From: JBDTLH01 sp039934875
GTDB taxonomy: Bacteria > Acidobacteriota > Terriglobia > Terriglobales > Acidobacteriaceae
NCBI GenBank assembly: GCA_039934875.1
Contig: JBDTLH010000044.1
Coordinates: 1 to 12,197 of the forward strand
Reading direction: 5' to 3'
Length of the DNA: 12,197 nt
Position numbers and translations under genes: made by a program
Notes under the pieces: model-generated
What the model saw: only the letters and a program-made list of their open reading frames with translations
What the model was told of the DNA's origin: nothing
Databases searched by the model: none
Shown: positions 1 to 6,563 of the stretch, one piece after another
Position numbering within the stretch: the stretch's first letter is position 1
How the letters are laid out: the number at the start of each line of letters is the position of its first letter

Positions 1-1
1 G

Positions 2-841
2 CCGGAATTTGATGGCGCCTTTGGCGGCAGGCCGCTGCTACTGCTGTACTTCATCGCCTGCGCCGCGGCGCTCTTATGGCTGCTTCGAATATTGCGCCGC
101 AATGGAAGAGGCAAGCAAGCATGGCGCTTGGCGTTCCTGGTTTGCTGGGCGCTCCTGCCCATCCTGCTGGTGTTGTTCGCCTCTATCTTCCAGTCAATGC
201 TGATAGCGAGATATTTCCTGATCTCCACTCCCGCCATCATGCTGCTCGCGGCTGCCGGGATTACCCAATTCCCGCTCCCGGCGCGATTCAAACAATTGCA
301 TCTCGGAACGGCGCTTTTGCTGTTGATTGTCGCAGTGCAACTCGCCGGTCTGCCGCGGTATTTTCTCCACCGGCTGAATTCCACAGAGTGGCAGACCGCC
401 TCCAACTTCATTCTCTCTCAGCAGCGCCCCGGCGATGCCGCCATTTTCTTCGTTGCCCCCGGGCGCGACTTGTTCGATTACTACCGCGAGCGCAGCTCCC
501 AGTTCTCTCGCCCACCTCTCTCCGCCATATATCCGGAGTTTCACGACGAACGCAATGACCCCCAGGTCATCGCTTATCTTCCTCCTCTGACAGATTCAAT
601 GCTGCAGTCCCTGCCGGCACGGCACAACCGGATATGGGTTGTTCTCTATCATGATGAATTGCCCATGACCAGGCCCGTGCGGCAACGCATCATTGCTTCG
701 CTCAATAGTTCCTATACCCCGGTGCAGGTCAGAAATTTCCCAGAGCTTTCGGTGCTCCTGTACGCGAAGCGTGCTCCGCAGAGCTTGGCGGGGCACTCTT
801 CTCTTGCTCTAGGGCAGGGCAACGGCAATGCCACGTTTTAA
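2..841 (+). CDS. C-terminal part of glycosyltransferase-39-like polytopic membrane protein (5'-truncated by window)
   Basis: The frame is open from the first bases of the window, so the N-terminus lies upstream and the true start is not visible. The visible part opens with a hydrophobic helix (roughly 45-90), then a basic loop with RRNGRGK, then two or three more hydrophobic helices (about 120-270 and 300-350). One of these carries an ARYFLISTPA-type segment. A soluble tail of about 150 residues follows. A late R-Y-x-x-x-x-x-P-A helix followed by a soluble C-terminal domain is typical of GT39/ArnT-like lipid-linked-sugar glycosyltransferases, which act at the cytoplasmic membrane on the periplasmic side. 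The catalytic acidic residues of that family sit in the N-terminal loop, which is outside the window, so the enzyme class is an inference. It converges on the next gene with a 60-base gap and no clear terminator. Alternative: an O-antigen ligase-like or other uncharacterised polytopic protein. Confidence 0.6.
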   Translation, partial: PEFDGAFGGRPLLLLYFIACAAALLWLLRILRRNGRGKQAWRLAFLVCWALLPILLVLFASIFQSMLIARYFLISTPAIMLLAAAGITQFPLPARFKQLHLGTALLLLIVAVQLAGLPRYFLHRLNSTEWQTASNFILSQQRPGDAAIFFVAPGRDLFDYYRERSSQFSRPPLSAIYPEFHDERNDPQVIAYLPPLTDSMLQSLPARHNRIWVVLYHDELPMTRPVRQRIIASLNSSYTPVQVRNFPELSVLLYAKRAPQSLAGHSSLALGQGNGNATF

Positions 842-901
842 CCCGTCCTCACTACTCAACCGGTTCAACTTGTAGCAATTTCGCCTGCTCGCTCTTCCCG
901 C

Positions 902-1720
902 TCAACCGCTTGTGCCTGCCCAGTGCGCTTCCAATTGCCTCGCCGGGCCCGCCACAAAGGCCTCCAACCTTCCCTCATCTGCGGAGGTGCGCCGCTGCGC
1001 GTAGCGCATCAGTTCCACCCTGTTTGATATCCCAAGCTTCTCGAAGATATGGAACATGTAATTCTTCACGGTGTTCTCGCTGATCTTCAACACGGACGAT
1101 ATCTCCCGGTTGCTCAGCGCCTGCAGCACGAGTGCCACAACTTCTTCTTCCCGCTTGGTCAATAGTTTGTGGCCCTTCACGTCGCGCACGTCAACCTCTA
1201 CCGTGTCCGCCAACGCTTCCAGAATGAAGCTGAGCTCTCGCGCCTCCGCCCACACCTTCCCGCGGCTCACTTCCAGAATGCATTGCAGCAGATTGCTCAA
1301 GCATTCGTCGCGATACACCACGCCCTTCGCGCCCGCCTTGAATGCCTGCAACACGGACTCCCGTCCACATGTATCCGCAAACAACACGATGGGCGCTTCA
1401 GGATGCAAGCCATGTAATCGTTTCGCGCTGCGATACGGCCCGCCGTCTGCCGTCACGTTGGCCATGAGCACGACCGGTGACGCCATCCCTCCCTCCGCAA
1501 TAATGTTGCTGGCCGCTTTCGTGTGCTCGGCGTAGCTGCAATGAGTTCGCGGCGCCAGCGATTGCAACCCCTTCGCAAGCAATTCGCCCTGTAGCCTGCT
1601 CGCGTCGCAGATAATGACCCTGAGAAGCTCAGGGATCGTTGTTTCATATTCGCCGGATCGGGCCGTGGCTGTTGCCCGTAGCGGGCCGCGATTGACCGCG
1701 ACCTCTCCACTTATGTGCAT
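902..1720 (-). CDS. LuxR/NarL-type regulator with degenerate receiver domain
   Basis: A 272-residue protein with an N-terminal extension (about 1-32), a receiver-like fold (about 33-150, beginning RVIICDAS) and a C-terminal LuxR-type helix-turn-helix (about 183-245). The HTH contains LTKREEEVVALV and the recognition helix NTVKNYMFHIFEKLGI, so DNA binding is well supported. The receiver is unusual. The phospho-acceptor Asp position in the VVLMA strand is Ala87 (followed by Asn88). The conserved Thr after strand 4 is Ala115, and the conserved Lys is Arg137. Only one acidic residue (Asp39) remains in the usual acidic pair. Classical His-Asp phosphotransfer is therefore unlikely, and the protein may respond to a ligand, protein contact or its own level. 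The ATG start is preceded by GAGGAG 8 bases upstream. It is divergent from the winged-helix regulator across a long AT-rich region. No cognate histidine kinase is visible. Confidence 0.85.
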   Translation of the reverse strand: MHISGEVAVNRGPLRATATARSGEYETTIPELLRVIICDASRLQGELLAKGLQSLAPRTHCSYAEHTKAASNIIAEGGMASPVVLMANVTADGGPYRSAKRLHGLHPEAPIVLFADTCGRESVLQAFKAGAKGVVYRDECLSNLLQCILEVSRGKVWAEARELSFILEALADTVEVDVRDVKGHKLLTKREEEVVALVLQALSNREISSVLKISENTVKNYMFHIFEKLGISNRVELMRYAQRRTSADEGRLEAFVAGPARQLEAHWAGTSG

Positions 1721-2188
1721 AGTCCCATCTCCTCACAGCTTGTGAGCCTCATCTGAGATCGGATAAATAACTGCGGCCAAGCAGGCAACAGCCGTCAATC
1801 GTCTCACACAGAATTGAACAGGGGAGGGACTCAACTCTTATTGTGAGTTTCTAATTCTCTGGCTTCGCATTCAATTCCCTAAATGTTCTCTGCTCAGCAA
1901 CCTATGTTCCCGGATTGGTAACTATTTATCTATTACCGGACGCCAAAACTTACTTGCCGTGTACTATGCCGCACAGAGATTCCCGAGTCGCCATGGTTAA
2001 ATATCGACGCGCCTTTCAATAGGTTCCCAAGTCACCTATATATCGTTACCATTTAATTCACAGGTTACTTTTTTATCTAGTACATTGCTATTACATCTGA
2101 GTCACTCGTTTGACTCGCTCGCTCCAGGCCCTTTCCCCCTGAACTATCGTTGTATGGTTTCATCCGACACTTGAAAGCAGGAGGCAAT
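1721..2188. promoter_or_regulatory. AT-rich divergent regulatory region between the LuxR-type and winged-helix regulators
   Basis: This is the longest non-coding stretch in the window (468 bases) and is visibly richer in A+T than the flanking genes. It holds the Shine-Dalgarno of the leftward regulator (GAGGAG at about 1729-1734) and that of the rightward one (AGGAGG, 2179-2184). It also holds a perfect 6+6 inverted repeat at 2099-2116, a weak GGTAA/TTACC inverted repeat at 1917-1937, and further scattered GTAAC/GTTAC words near 1919, 2044 and 2064. I could not identify a confident -35/-10 pair, tRNA, riboswitch or small ORF. The length and the flanking regulators suggest a control region for both, but that is inference. 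Confidence 0.5.
2099..2116. promoter_or_regulatory. Inverted repeat, candidate operator (GAGTCA-N6-TGACTC)
   Basis: Perfect 6-base half-sites separated by 6 bases, placed 72 bases before the preferred start of the winged-helix regulator and 33 bases before its alternative TTG. The size and spacing fit a site for a dimeric helix-turn-helix protein. Either neighbouring regulator is a candidate binder. No T-run follows, so it is not a terminator. A 12-base palindrome can occur by chance in a region this long. Confidence 0.3.
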
Positions 2189-2992
2189 TTGCCTGACGAT
2201 CATTTTTTTGTAATAGGGCGCTTCACCGTCGATCTTCTCTCTCATCAGGTCCGCTGCAACGGCAGCCGCGTGCTTGTTCAGGAGCAGCCTTTACTGGTGC
2301 TCGCTGAGCTGCTAAAGCGCGCGGGCCAGCTTGTTACCCGCGAAGAATTGCATCTCAAGCTGTGGTGCAAGCACCCCGAAGTTGATTTCGAACACAGCTT
2401 GAATAAAGTGATCCATAAGCTTCGCGCGGCATTCGCTGACGACCCTGACAATCCCGCCTACATCGAAACTATCTCTCGTCGCGGTTACAGGTTCATCGCC
2501 CCTGTGCTTTCTTCCCATAGGAATCTCAACGAGGTCCACGCAGCGCGGCACAACATCCGCATTGCGGTTTTCCCCTTTTATGGCGTCGGCAATAACTGCC
2601 TGGAGCTGCGCGACGGGCTTTACCAGGAAGTTATTGCTCAGCTCGGTTCCTGTTTCGAGCAGGGAATTACTACCATTGCTCTTGCGAACGAACATCCTCC
2701 CAGCAGCGAAGATGAGAGATATGTATTAGCGCGCAGCCTTGACCTGGACTACTGGTGCCTCGGCAGACTGCATAAGCGCGATGTCGGGTTTCGCTTCACG
2801 TTCATGCTCGTGGAACTGAATACACGCTCTATCGTCTGGGTAAAGAAATTCATTCATGACAGCGAGGCCATCGATGCAGGCCCGGACTTTCATGTGCGCA
2901 CCGCCGAGGAGATCTGCCGCGAGGTGACGGAGCGCATTGTTCCCGGCGCTCGCCCCGGTATGCTCCAGAGGAGCATGAGCGCCGCAGTGTAG
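2189..2992 (+). CDS. Winged-helix (OmpR/CadC-type DNA-binding) regulator with TolB/adenylate-cyclase-like C-terminal domain
   Basis: Residues about 7-105 form an OmpR-type winged helix. It runs from the FVIGRFTVDLL strand region through VTREELHLKLW and the recognition helix HSLNKVIHKLRAAF, and ends in the diagnostic wing YIETISRRGYRFIAPV. Residues about 123-240 start with IRIAVFPFYGV and continue with LRDGLYQEVIAQLG, YVLARSLDLDYWCLGRL and RSIVWVKKF. This is the pattern of the TolB-N-terminal/adenylate-cyclase-associated domain often fused to such winged helices in Acidobacteria. No membrane helix separates the two, unlike CadC/ToxR, so the protein appears cytosolic. No receiver domain is present, so activation is not by phosphorylation. 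I chose the TTG at 2189 because AGGAGG lies 4 bases upstream. A TTG at 2150 would add 13 residues but has no ribosome-binding site, and the frame closes at 2111. The ligand and targets are unknown. Confidence 0.8.
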   Translation: MPDDHFFVIGRFTVDLLSHQVRCNGSRVLVQEQPLLVLAELLKRAGQLVTREELHLKLWCKHPEVDFEHSLNKVIHKLRAAFADDPDNPAYIETISRRGYRFIAPVLSSHRNLNEVHAARHNIRIAVFPFYGVGNNCLELRDGLYQEVIAQLGSCFEQGITTIALANEHPPSSEDERYVLARSLDLDYWCLGRLHKRDVGFRFTFMLVELNTRSIVWVKKFIHDSEAIDAGPDFHVRTAEEICREVTERIVPGARPGMLQRSMSAAV

Positions 2993-3108
2993 AACAGAAC
3001 GCATTCGATATTGCTGATGAAGTGGTTTACCCAGGATCCATAGGTTTGGGCGATTGTCGGAATCAGGGGTCGCTCTCATGTTCATGTTTTGACAACGAGG
3101 TGAATGAA

Positions 3109-3663
3109 ATGCAGCAACTAGAAGAACCGACTAGCCTTAACCTGACTGCGGATACTTGTCCGCGCGAGATATCGGCCTGGTATGCCTTGCAGATGCGCTA
3201 TCAATGCGAGAAGCGGGCGGACCGCGTTCTTCGCGACCAGGGCTTTAAGACACTGTGCCCCTTCTTTACTGAGACCCATCGTTGGAGCGATCGGCGCAAG
3301 CACATCGAAACTCCGATGTTTCCCGGATACGCCTTTGTACACTTGACAGCCACTCCTGAAGCTTGCGTAGAGGTCCTGAAAACCCCCGGGGTGGTCCGTT
3401 TCATTGGCTATGGCAGGGCCCTGGGTCAGGTGTCGGACCAGGAGATCGCCGCCATCGAGAGGGTTGTTTCCAGCGGCCTCCCTTGCGCCTCCGCCGAGTT
3501 TCTTCCCATCGGCGCAAAAATTCGTGTCCTCGGCGGCTGCCTCGATCAACTCGAAGGCATTTTGCTGGAAATTAGGGGCGCCCGTGAAGTCGTCCTCTCC
3601 GTGGGGGCCATTCAGCGTTCTATTCGCGTCCCCATCGGCTCTTATCAATTCGAGCGCTGCTGA
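3109..3663 (+). CDS. NusG paralog, UpxY/RfaH-like transcription antiterminator
   Basis: A 184-residue protein with a NusG N-terminal domain (about 24-115). It begins WYALQMRYQCEKRADRVL and contains the hallmark MFPGYAFVHL strand and TPGVVRFIG. A KOW-type C-terminal domain follows (about 130-180, IGAKIRVLGGCLDQLEGIL). Both the length and the CPFFTETHRWSDRRK segment favour a specialised paralog (RfaH/UpxY/LoaP class) over housekeeping NusG. Family members bind RNA polymerase and suppress pausing and termination in long operons, often for exopolysaccharide or secondary metabolites. The ATG at 3109 is supported by GAGGTG 6 bases upstream. An in-frame ATG/GTG upstream (from about 3022) gives a Cys-rich extension with no family resemblance. 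The gene lies 116 bases after the winged-helix regulator. Downstream there is only one same-strand gene before the strand switches, so a target operon is not evident here. Confidence 0.85.
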   Translation: MQQLEEPTSLNLTADTCPREISAWYALQMRYQCEKRADRVLRDQGFKTLCPFFTETHRWSDRRKHIETPMFPGYAFVHLTATPEACVEVLKTPGVVRFIGYGRALGQVSDQEIAAIERVVSSGLPCASAEFLPIGAKIRVLGGCLDQLEGILLEIRGAREVVLSVGAIQRSIRVPIGSYQFERC

Positions 3664-3811
3664 TCTTCCACATTGCCGACGGAGGTGGGAAGGGAAGTGC
3701 TTTAGTTCTCTCGGCTATTTGCCAGCTTCCTCTGTGATCTCTCTTGACCCGCATTACTATTACTCAAAGCTATTCACAGTGCCGCTCTCTAATCTTTGAT
3801 AAACTATCCTG

Positions 3812-4585
3812 GTGGACCTGCCCCCCCTCACCTACCTCCGCCAGGACGATACTCATCGCCTTATCCCCGCCCGCTTTAGCGCCGGCGGCAGCGTCCTCGA
3901 TCGCCTCGCCGACAACCCTGACGAGCTAGACGCGATCTTTGAACTCGACGGCGCAACCAACGAGCGCCTCCTGGGAGAGGCAGGGCGCCTGCCCGGCATC
4001 GGCCTTCATGAACTCGTCTTCGGCGTCTCCTACGCCCAAATCGTCAACGCCGCCTTTACCCATCCGCATCCCCGGGGAAGCCGTTTCAACGGGCCTCACC
4101 GCGGCGTCTGGTATGCTGCCTTCTCCCGCAAGACCTGTGAAGCTGAAGTCGTCTTCCACCGCCTCCAGGAGCTCGCGGAGATCAACTGGCGCGAAGAAGA
4201 GATCGCCGAATACGTGGACTACCTCGCCGATTTCCATGCAGAGTTCCACGATCTTCACGCCAAAGATCTTCCTGCCAGCGATTTTGGTTCCGGTGCTGCT
4301 GCTGGTGGTCAGCATCGCGCACCGGACCGGCGCGGCGGTCCTTCCTTTACCGAGTGTCTTTCACACGGCAGCTACACCGCCTCTCAGGCGTTCGGAGCAA
4401 AACTTCTGCAGGCAGGCTCAACCGGAATCATCTATCCCAGCGTCCGCCACGCAACCGGCACCTGTATCGCGTGCTTCCGTCCCACCCTCGTCATGAACGT
4501 CCGCCAGGGAGTCAGCTTGGCCATCCCCCTTCGCTTGAGCCAAGAGAAGCAGGGAAGGAAACCGCGGCCGCGGCTCTTAACCTGA
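3812..4585 (+). CDS. RES-domain protein, probable NAD+ phosphorylase toxin
   Basis: A 257-residue protein matching the RES family (named for conserved Arg, Glu and Ser), whose studied members deplete NAD+ as toxins of toxin-antitoxin pairs. The expected residues are visible: Arg91 in GSRFNGP, Tyr101 in VWYAAF, Glu112 in CEAEVVFH and Ser210 in IIYPSVRH, followed by GTCIACFRP. The N-terminal region (RLIPARF and AIFELDGATNERL) matches a long subtype with extra residues before the core. Residues about 153-178 form a Gly/Ala/Arg-rich stretch between FHDLHAKD and the conserved YTASQAFG. It looks like an in-frame insertion and may form a loop. The start is GTG at 3812. An in-frame stop at 3800 leaves no other ordinary start, and no good ribosome-binding site is present. 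No Xre/DUF2384-type antitoxin is visible on either side. Function is inferred from the family. Confidence 0.75.
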   Translation: MDLPPLTYLRQDDTHRLIPARFSAGGSVLDRLADNPDELDAIFELDGATNERLLGEAGRLPGIGLHELVFGVSYAQIVNAAFTHPHPRGSRFNGPHRGVWYAAFSRKTCEAEVVFHRLQELAEINWREEEIAEYVDYLADFHAEFHDLHAKDLPASDFGSGAAAGGQHRAPDRRGGPSFTECLSHGSYTASQAFGAKLLQAGSTGIIYPSVRHATGTCIACFRPTLVMNVRQGVSLAIPLRLSQEKQGRKPRPRLLT

Positions 4586-4818
4586 TGCTCGCGTTGCCGG
4601 CGTTTACGTTCCATGGGATCGCCCCAATCATCACCAGATGGAGAAATCCAACGGGACAACTTCTACGTCCAGCAATGCTCTTCCCAACAGTGTAACTAAG
4701 TTGATTTTCCATAATATCTGTTATCGGACATAATGGCCGCAGGGCAGGCATTGTTCACTTCGCTGTTGCCGAGCACCCCCTAACACGCTGGTTAGCACAA
4801 ACAAACATCAGATATCGA

Positions 4819-4849
4819 TCAAAATACGCATTTTTGCATCGCATTTTGA
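4819..4849. repeat. Imperfect inverted repeat (10-base arms) downstream of truB
   Basis: Arms TCAAAATACG (4819-4828) and CGCATTTTGA (4840-4849) flank an 11-base AT-rich loop. Nine of ten positions pair. Read as leftward RNA, the remaining pair is a G-U wobble, so the hairpin is better formed in the truB direction. It begins 17 bases past the truB stop, where a transcript end would be expected, but no T-run follows on that strand. It may be a non-canonical terminator or 3'-end stabiliser. The rest of the 280-base gap (4586-4865) between the RES gene and truB shows nothing I recognise. Confidence 0.35.
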
Positions 4850-4865
4850 CCTGTTTCAAGGGGGT

Positions 4866-5735
4866 TTAAATCAACACGATTTTCGGCTGAAAAAGCGTTC
4901 CCGCGACTCGGCTGGCGATCGCAATCAGCTCCGACTGTCCCCGGAAGACCTTGACCAGCTTGGACTTAGACATCTCCGGCAAGTTGATCGCCGCCCCATG
5001 CCGGATACCAACCTCGGCCCTTTCGTCGGCGGTAACGGAAGGCATCTCCGGAAGTATCTCCCGGGCATGCAATCCGACCTTATCTCCTTTAGACACAGCC
5101 ATTTCCAACTTGTCCAGCGTGATCGCATCGGCAATTGAAAACGCCCCTGCCCGCACCCTCCGCAAGCGCGCCAAGTGCGCCCCACATCCTGCCAATTGGC
5201 CCAAATCATGCGCCAGCGAGCGCACGTAAGTACCCGCAGAGACATTGCAGTGAAACTCTAAGTCTTGCCCGTCAAGTGATAGCAAAATAAAGGAATATAC
5301 CTCAACCGCAACTGCTTTGAGTGCCGGAGTTTCATGCTTGCGCGCCAGCTTGTACGCAGGTACGCCGTTGATCTTCTTGGCGGAAAAGACCGGCGGAACC
5401 TGAGATATCGAACCCCTGAATTGCTGCGCGAGTACCCGCAATTCTTCAAGTGTCACATCAAGTGTTCTCTCCGCTCCCGACGCCTCGCCCTCCGCATCGT
5501 AGGTGTCGGTCGCGAATCCGAAGCGGATCGTACCCTCGTATTCCTTCTCAGCATCGCCGAAGAACGGTGCCAGCCGGGTCATCTTTCCCAGCACCAGAGG
5601 GAGCACTCCAGTCGCCATAGGATCCAGGGTTCCGAGATGGCCCACAGAGCGCTCGCCGCAAATGCGCCGCACCCGCGCGACAACATCGTGCGAGGTGATT
5701 CCCTGTGGCTTATCAATGATAAGAACGGCATTCAT
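4866..5735 (-). CDS. truB: tRNA pseudouridine(55) synthase TruB
   Basis: A 289-residue TruB, which isomerises U55 of the T-loop of tRNAs to pseudouridine in the cytoplasm. The N-terminus NAVLIIDKPQGITSHDVV is the family opening motif. The catalytic motif GHLGTLDPMATGVLPL is intact, with Asp38 as the nucleophile. It is followed by KEYEGTIRFGFATDTYDAEGE, FSAKKINGVPAYKLAR and SAGTYVRSLAHDLG, all in the expected order. The C-terminal 60-70 residues are PUA-like and the length is usual for bacterial TruB. I chose the ATG at 5735 because homologs begin at the MN-x-VLIIDKP sequence. The frame extends 11 residues to a TTG at 5768 that encodes an LAERLAE repeat, with no better ribosome-binding site. 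The gene is not next to rbfA, infB or rpsO in this window, where truB is often found. It is divergent from the rhomboid gene. Confidence 0.95.
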   Translation of the reverse strand: MNAVLIIDKPQGITSHDVVARVRRICGERSVGHLGTLDPMATGVLPLVLGKMTRLAPFFGDAEKEYEGTIRFGFATDTYDAEGEASGAERTLDVTLEELRVLAQQFRGSISQVPPVFSAKKINGVPAYKLARKHETPALKAVAVEVYSFILLSLDGQDLEFHCNVSAGTYVRSLAHDLGQLAGCGAHLARLRRVRAGAFSIADAITLDKLEMAVSKGDKVGLHAREILPEMPSVTADERAEVGIRHGAAINLPEMSKSKLVKVFRGQSELIAIASRVAGTLFQPKIVLI

Positions 5736-5741
5736 ATTGAA

Positions 5742-5775
5742 TTCTGCTAACCTTTCTGCTAATCCCAATTGCTAA
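5742..5775. repeat. Phased short direct repeats upstream of truB
   Basis: TGCTAA occurs three times, at 5745-5750, 5757-5762 and 5770-5775, at intervals of 12 and 13 bases. The first two share a longer 9-base unit, TTCTGCTAA (5742-5750 and 5754-5762). They fill most of the 63-base divergent gap between truB and the rhomboid gene, and could be regulator contacts or a replication-slippage duplication. If truB actually started at the upstream TTG, they would encode a repeated Leu-Ala-Glu. No confident promoter hexamers were identified here. Confidence 0.35.
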
Positions 5776-5798
5776 AAAATTTATCTGCAAGCTTCTAG

Positions 5799-6476
5799 AT
5801 GATACCTCTGCGCGATGACGCACCAAGATTTACGGCTCCCGGAATCACATGGTTTCTGATTGCGCTCAATACGCTGATATTTCTTTATGAGCTTTCACTC
5901 CCGCCGCATCTTCGAGAGGTTTTCCTGCGGCAGTTCGGGGTCACGCCTATTCTCTTCACCCATTCCGGCACTGTGCCCTGGTTCACCCTGATTTCCTCGA
6001 TGTTCCTCCATGGAAGTTGGCTGCACCTTATCTCCAATATGTGGGTGTTGTACATCTTCGGAGACAATGTGGAAGACCACCTCGGCCATTTTCGTTACCT
6101 GTTGTTCTATTTCGGCTGTGGTATCGCCGCCTCTGCGCTGCAGATTCTCTTGAGTGCAAATTCGCGCATCCCGAGCGTGGGGGCCAGCGGCGCAATTGCC
6201 GGGGTCATGGGCGCTTATTTCCTGCTCTTCCCGGCGGCTCGCGTGCTCACCTGGGTTCCCTTTCTGGTTGTCTTTTTCTTATGGCTGCCAGCCTGGATCG
6301 TGCTCGGCTATTGGTTTATAGTGCAGTTTCTCAGCGGCGCGGCGACCAGCATTGGCAGCACCGCGAGCACGTTGCACGGCGGGGGGATCGCGTTTTGGGC
6401 CCACGTCGGAGGGTTTGCCGCTGGGTTGCTACTGGCTAAATTGCTGCCCGCCCGCCATACGCATTTTCGCATTTAG
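5799..6476 (+). CDS. Rhomboid family intramembrane serine protease
   Basis: A 225-residue multi-spanning membrane protein of the basic six-helix rhomboid type, which cleaves substrate transmembrane segments inside the lipid bilayer. The first helix is about residues 15-34. A loop with the conserved SSMFLHGSWLHLISNMW follows, containing His71, His76 and Asn80 for the oxyanion region. The catalytic GASG motif holds Ser130 and is followed by the Gly-rich helix AIAGVMGAYF. The final helix has catalytic His202 in FWAHVGGFAAG. The Ser-His dyad is therefore complete and the enzyme should be active. The segment FLVVFFLWLPAWIVLGYWFIV is extended and hydrophobic. There is no zinc-finger or ankyrin extension. 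The ATG at 5799 is the natural start (M-I-P-L-R-D as in many homologs), though its ribosome-binding site is weak. The substrate is unknown and neighbours give no clue. Confidence 0.92.
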   Translation: MIPLRDDAPRFTAPGITWFLIALNTLIFLYELSLPPHLREVFLRQFGVTPILFTHSGTVPWFTLISSMFLHGSWLHLISNMWVLYIFGDNVEDHLGHFRYLLFYFGCGIAASALQILLSANSRIPSVGASGAIAGVMGAYFLLFPAARVLTWVPFLVVFFLWLPAWIVLGYWFIVQFLSGAATSIGSTASTLHGGGIAFWAHVGGFAAGLLLAKLLPARHTHFRI

Positions 6477-6563
6477 AGGGACTGTTGCAATTTGGGCGCG
6501 ATCAAAGAAAAATGTCGCGTTCGATTGACTGCGGGGACGCGGGCGCTCCGGATGGAGATATCA

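Noticed and set aside
1917..1937. GGTAA-N11-TTACC inverted repeat
   Set aside because: Only five-base arms in an AT-rich region and far from either start; chance is likely.
3089..3094. Perfect TTGACA, a consensus -35 box
   Set aside because: It lies 14 bases before the NusG-like ATG, so its -10 would fall inside the gene with no matching hexamer there.
3022..3108. 29-residue N-terminal extension of the NusG-like protein
   Set aside because: It has no family resemblance, and the ATG at 3109 has a well-spaced GAGGTG. The longer reading is just an open frame.
3939..4496. Second open frame of 185 residues inside the RES gene, with a hydrophobic patch
   Set aside because: It is a Ser/Pro/Thr-rich out-of-frame reading over a gene with clear RES motifs, so a shadow frame and not a membrane antitoxin.
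4709..4736. CCATAAT/ATAATGG imperfect inverted repeat after the RES gene
   Set aside because: Six of seven pairs with a 14-base loop and no T-run: too weak to call a terminator or operator.
6497..6519. CGCGA...TCGCG stem between the convergent rhomboid and SDR genes
   Set aside because: A five-base stem with a 13-base loop and no U tract on either strand; not supportable as a terminator.
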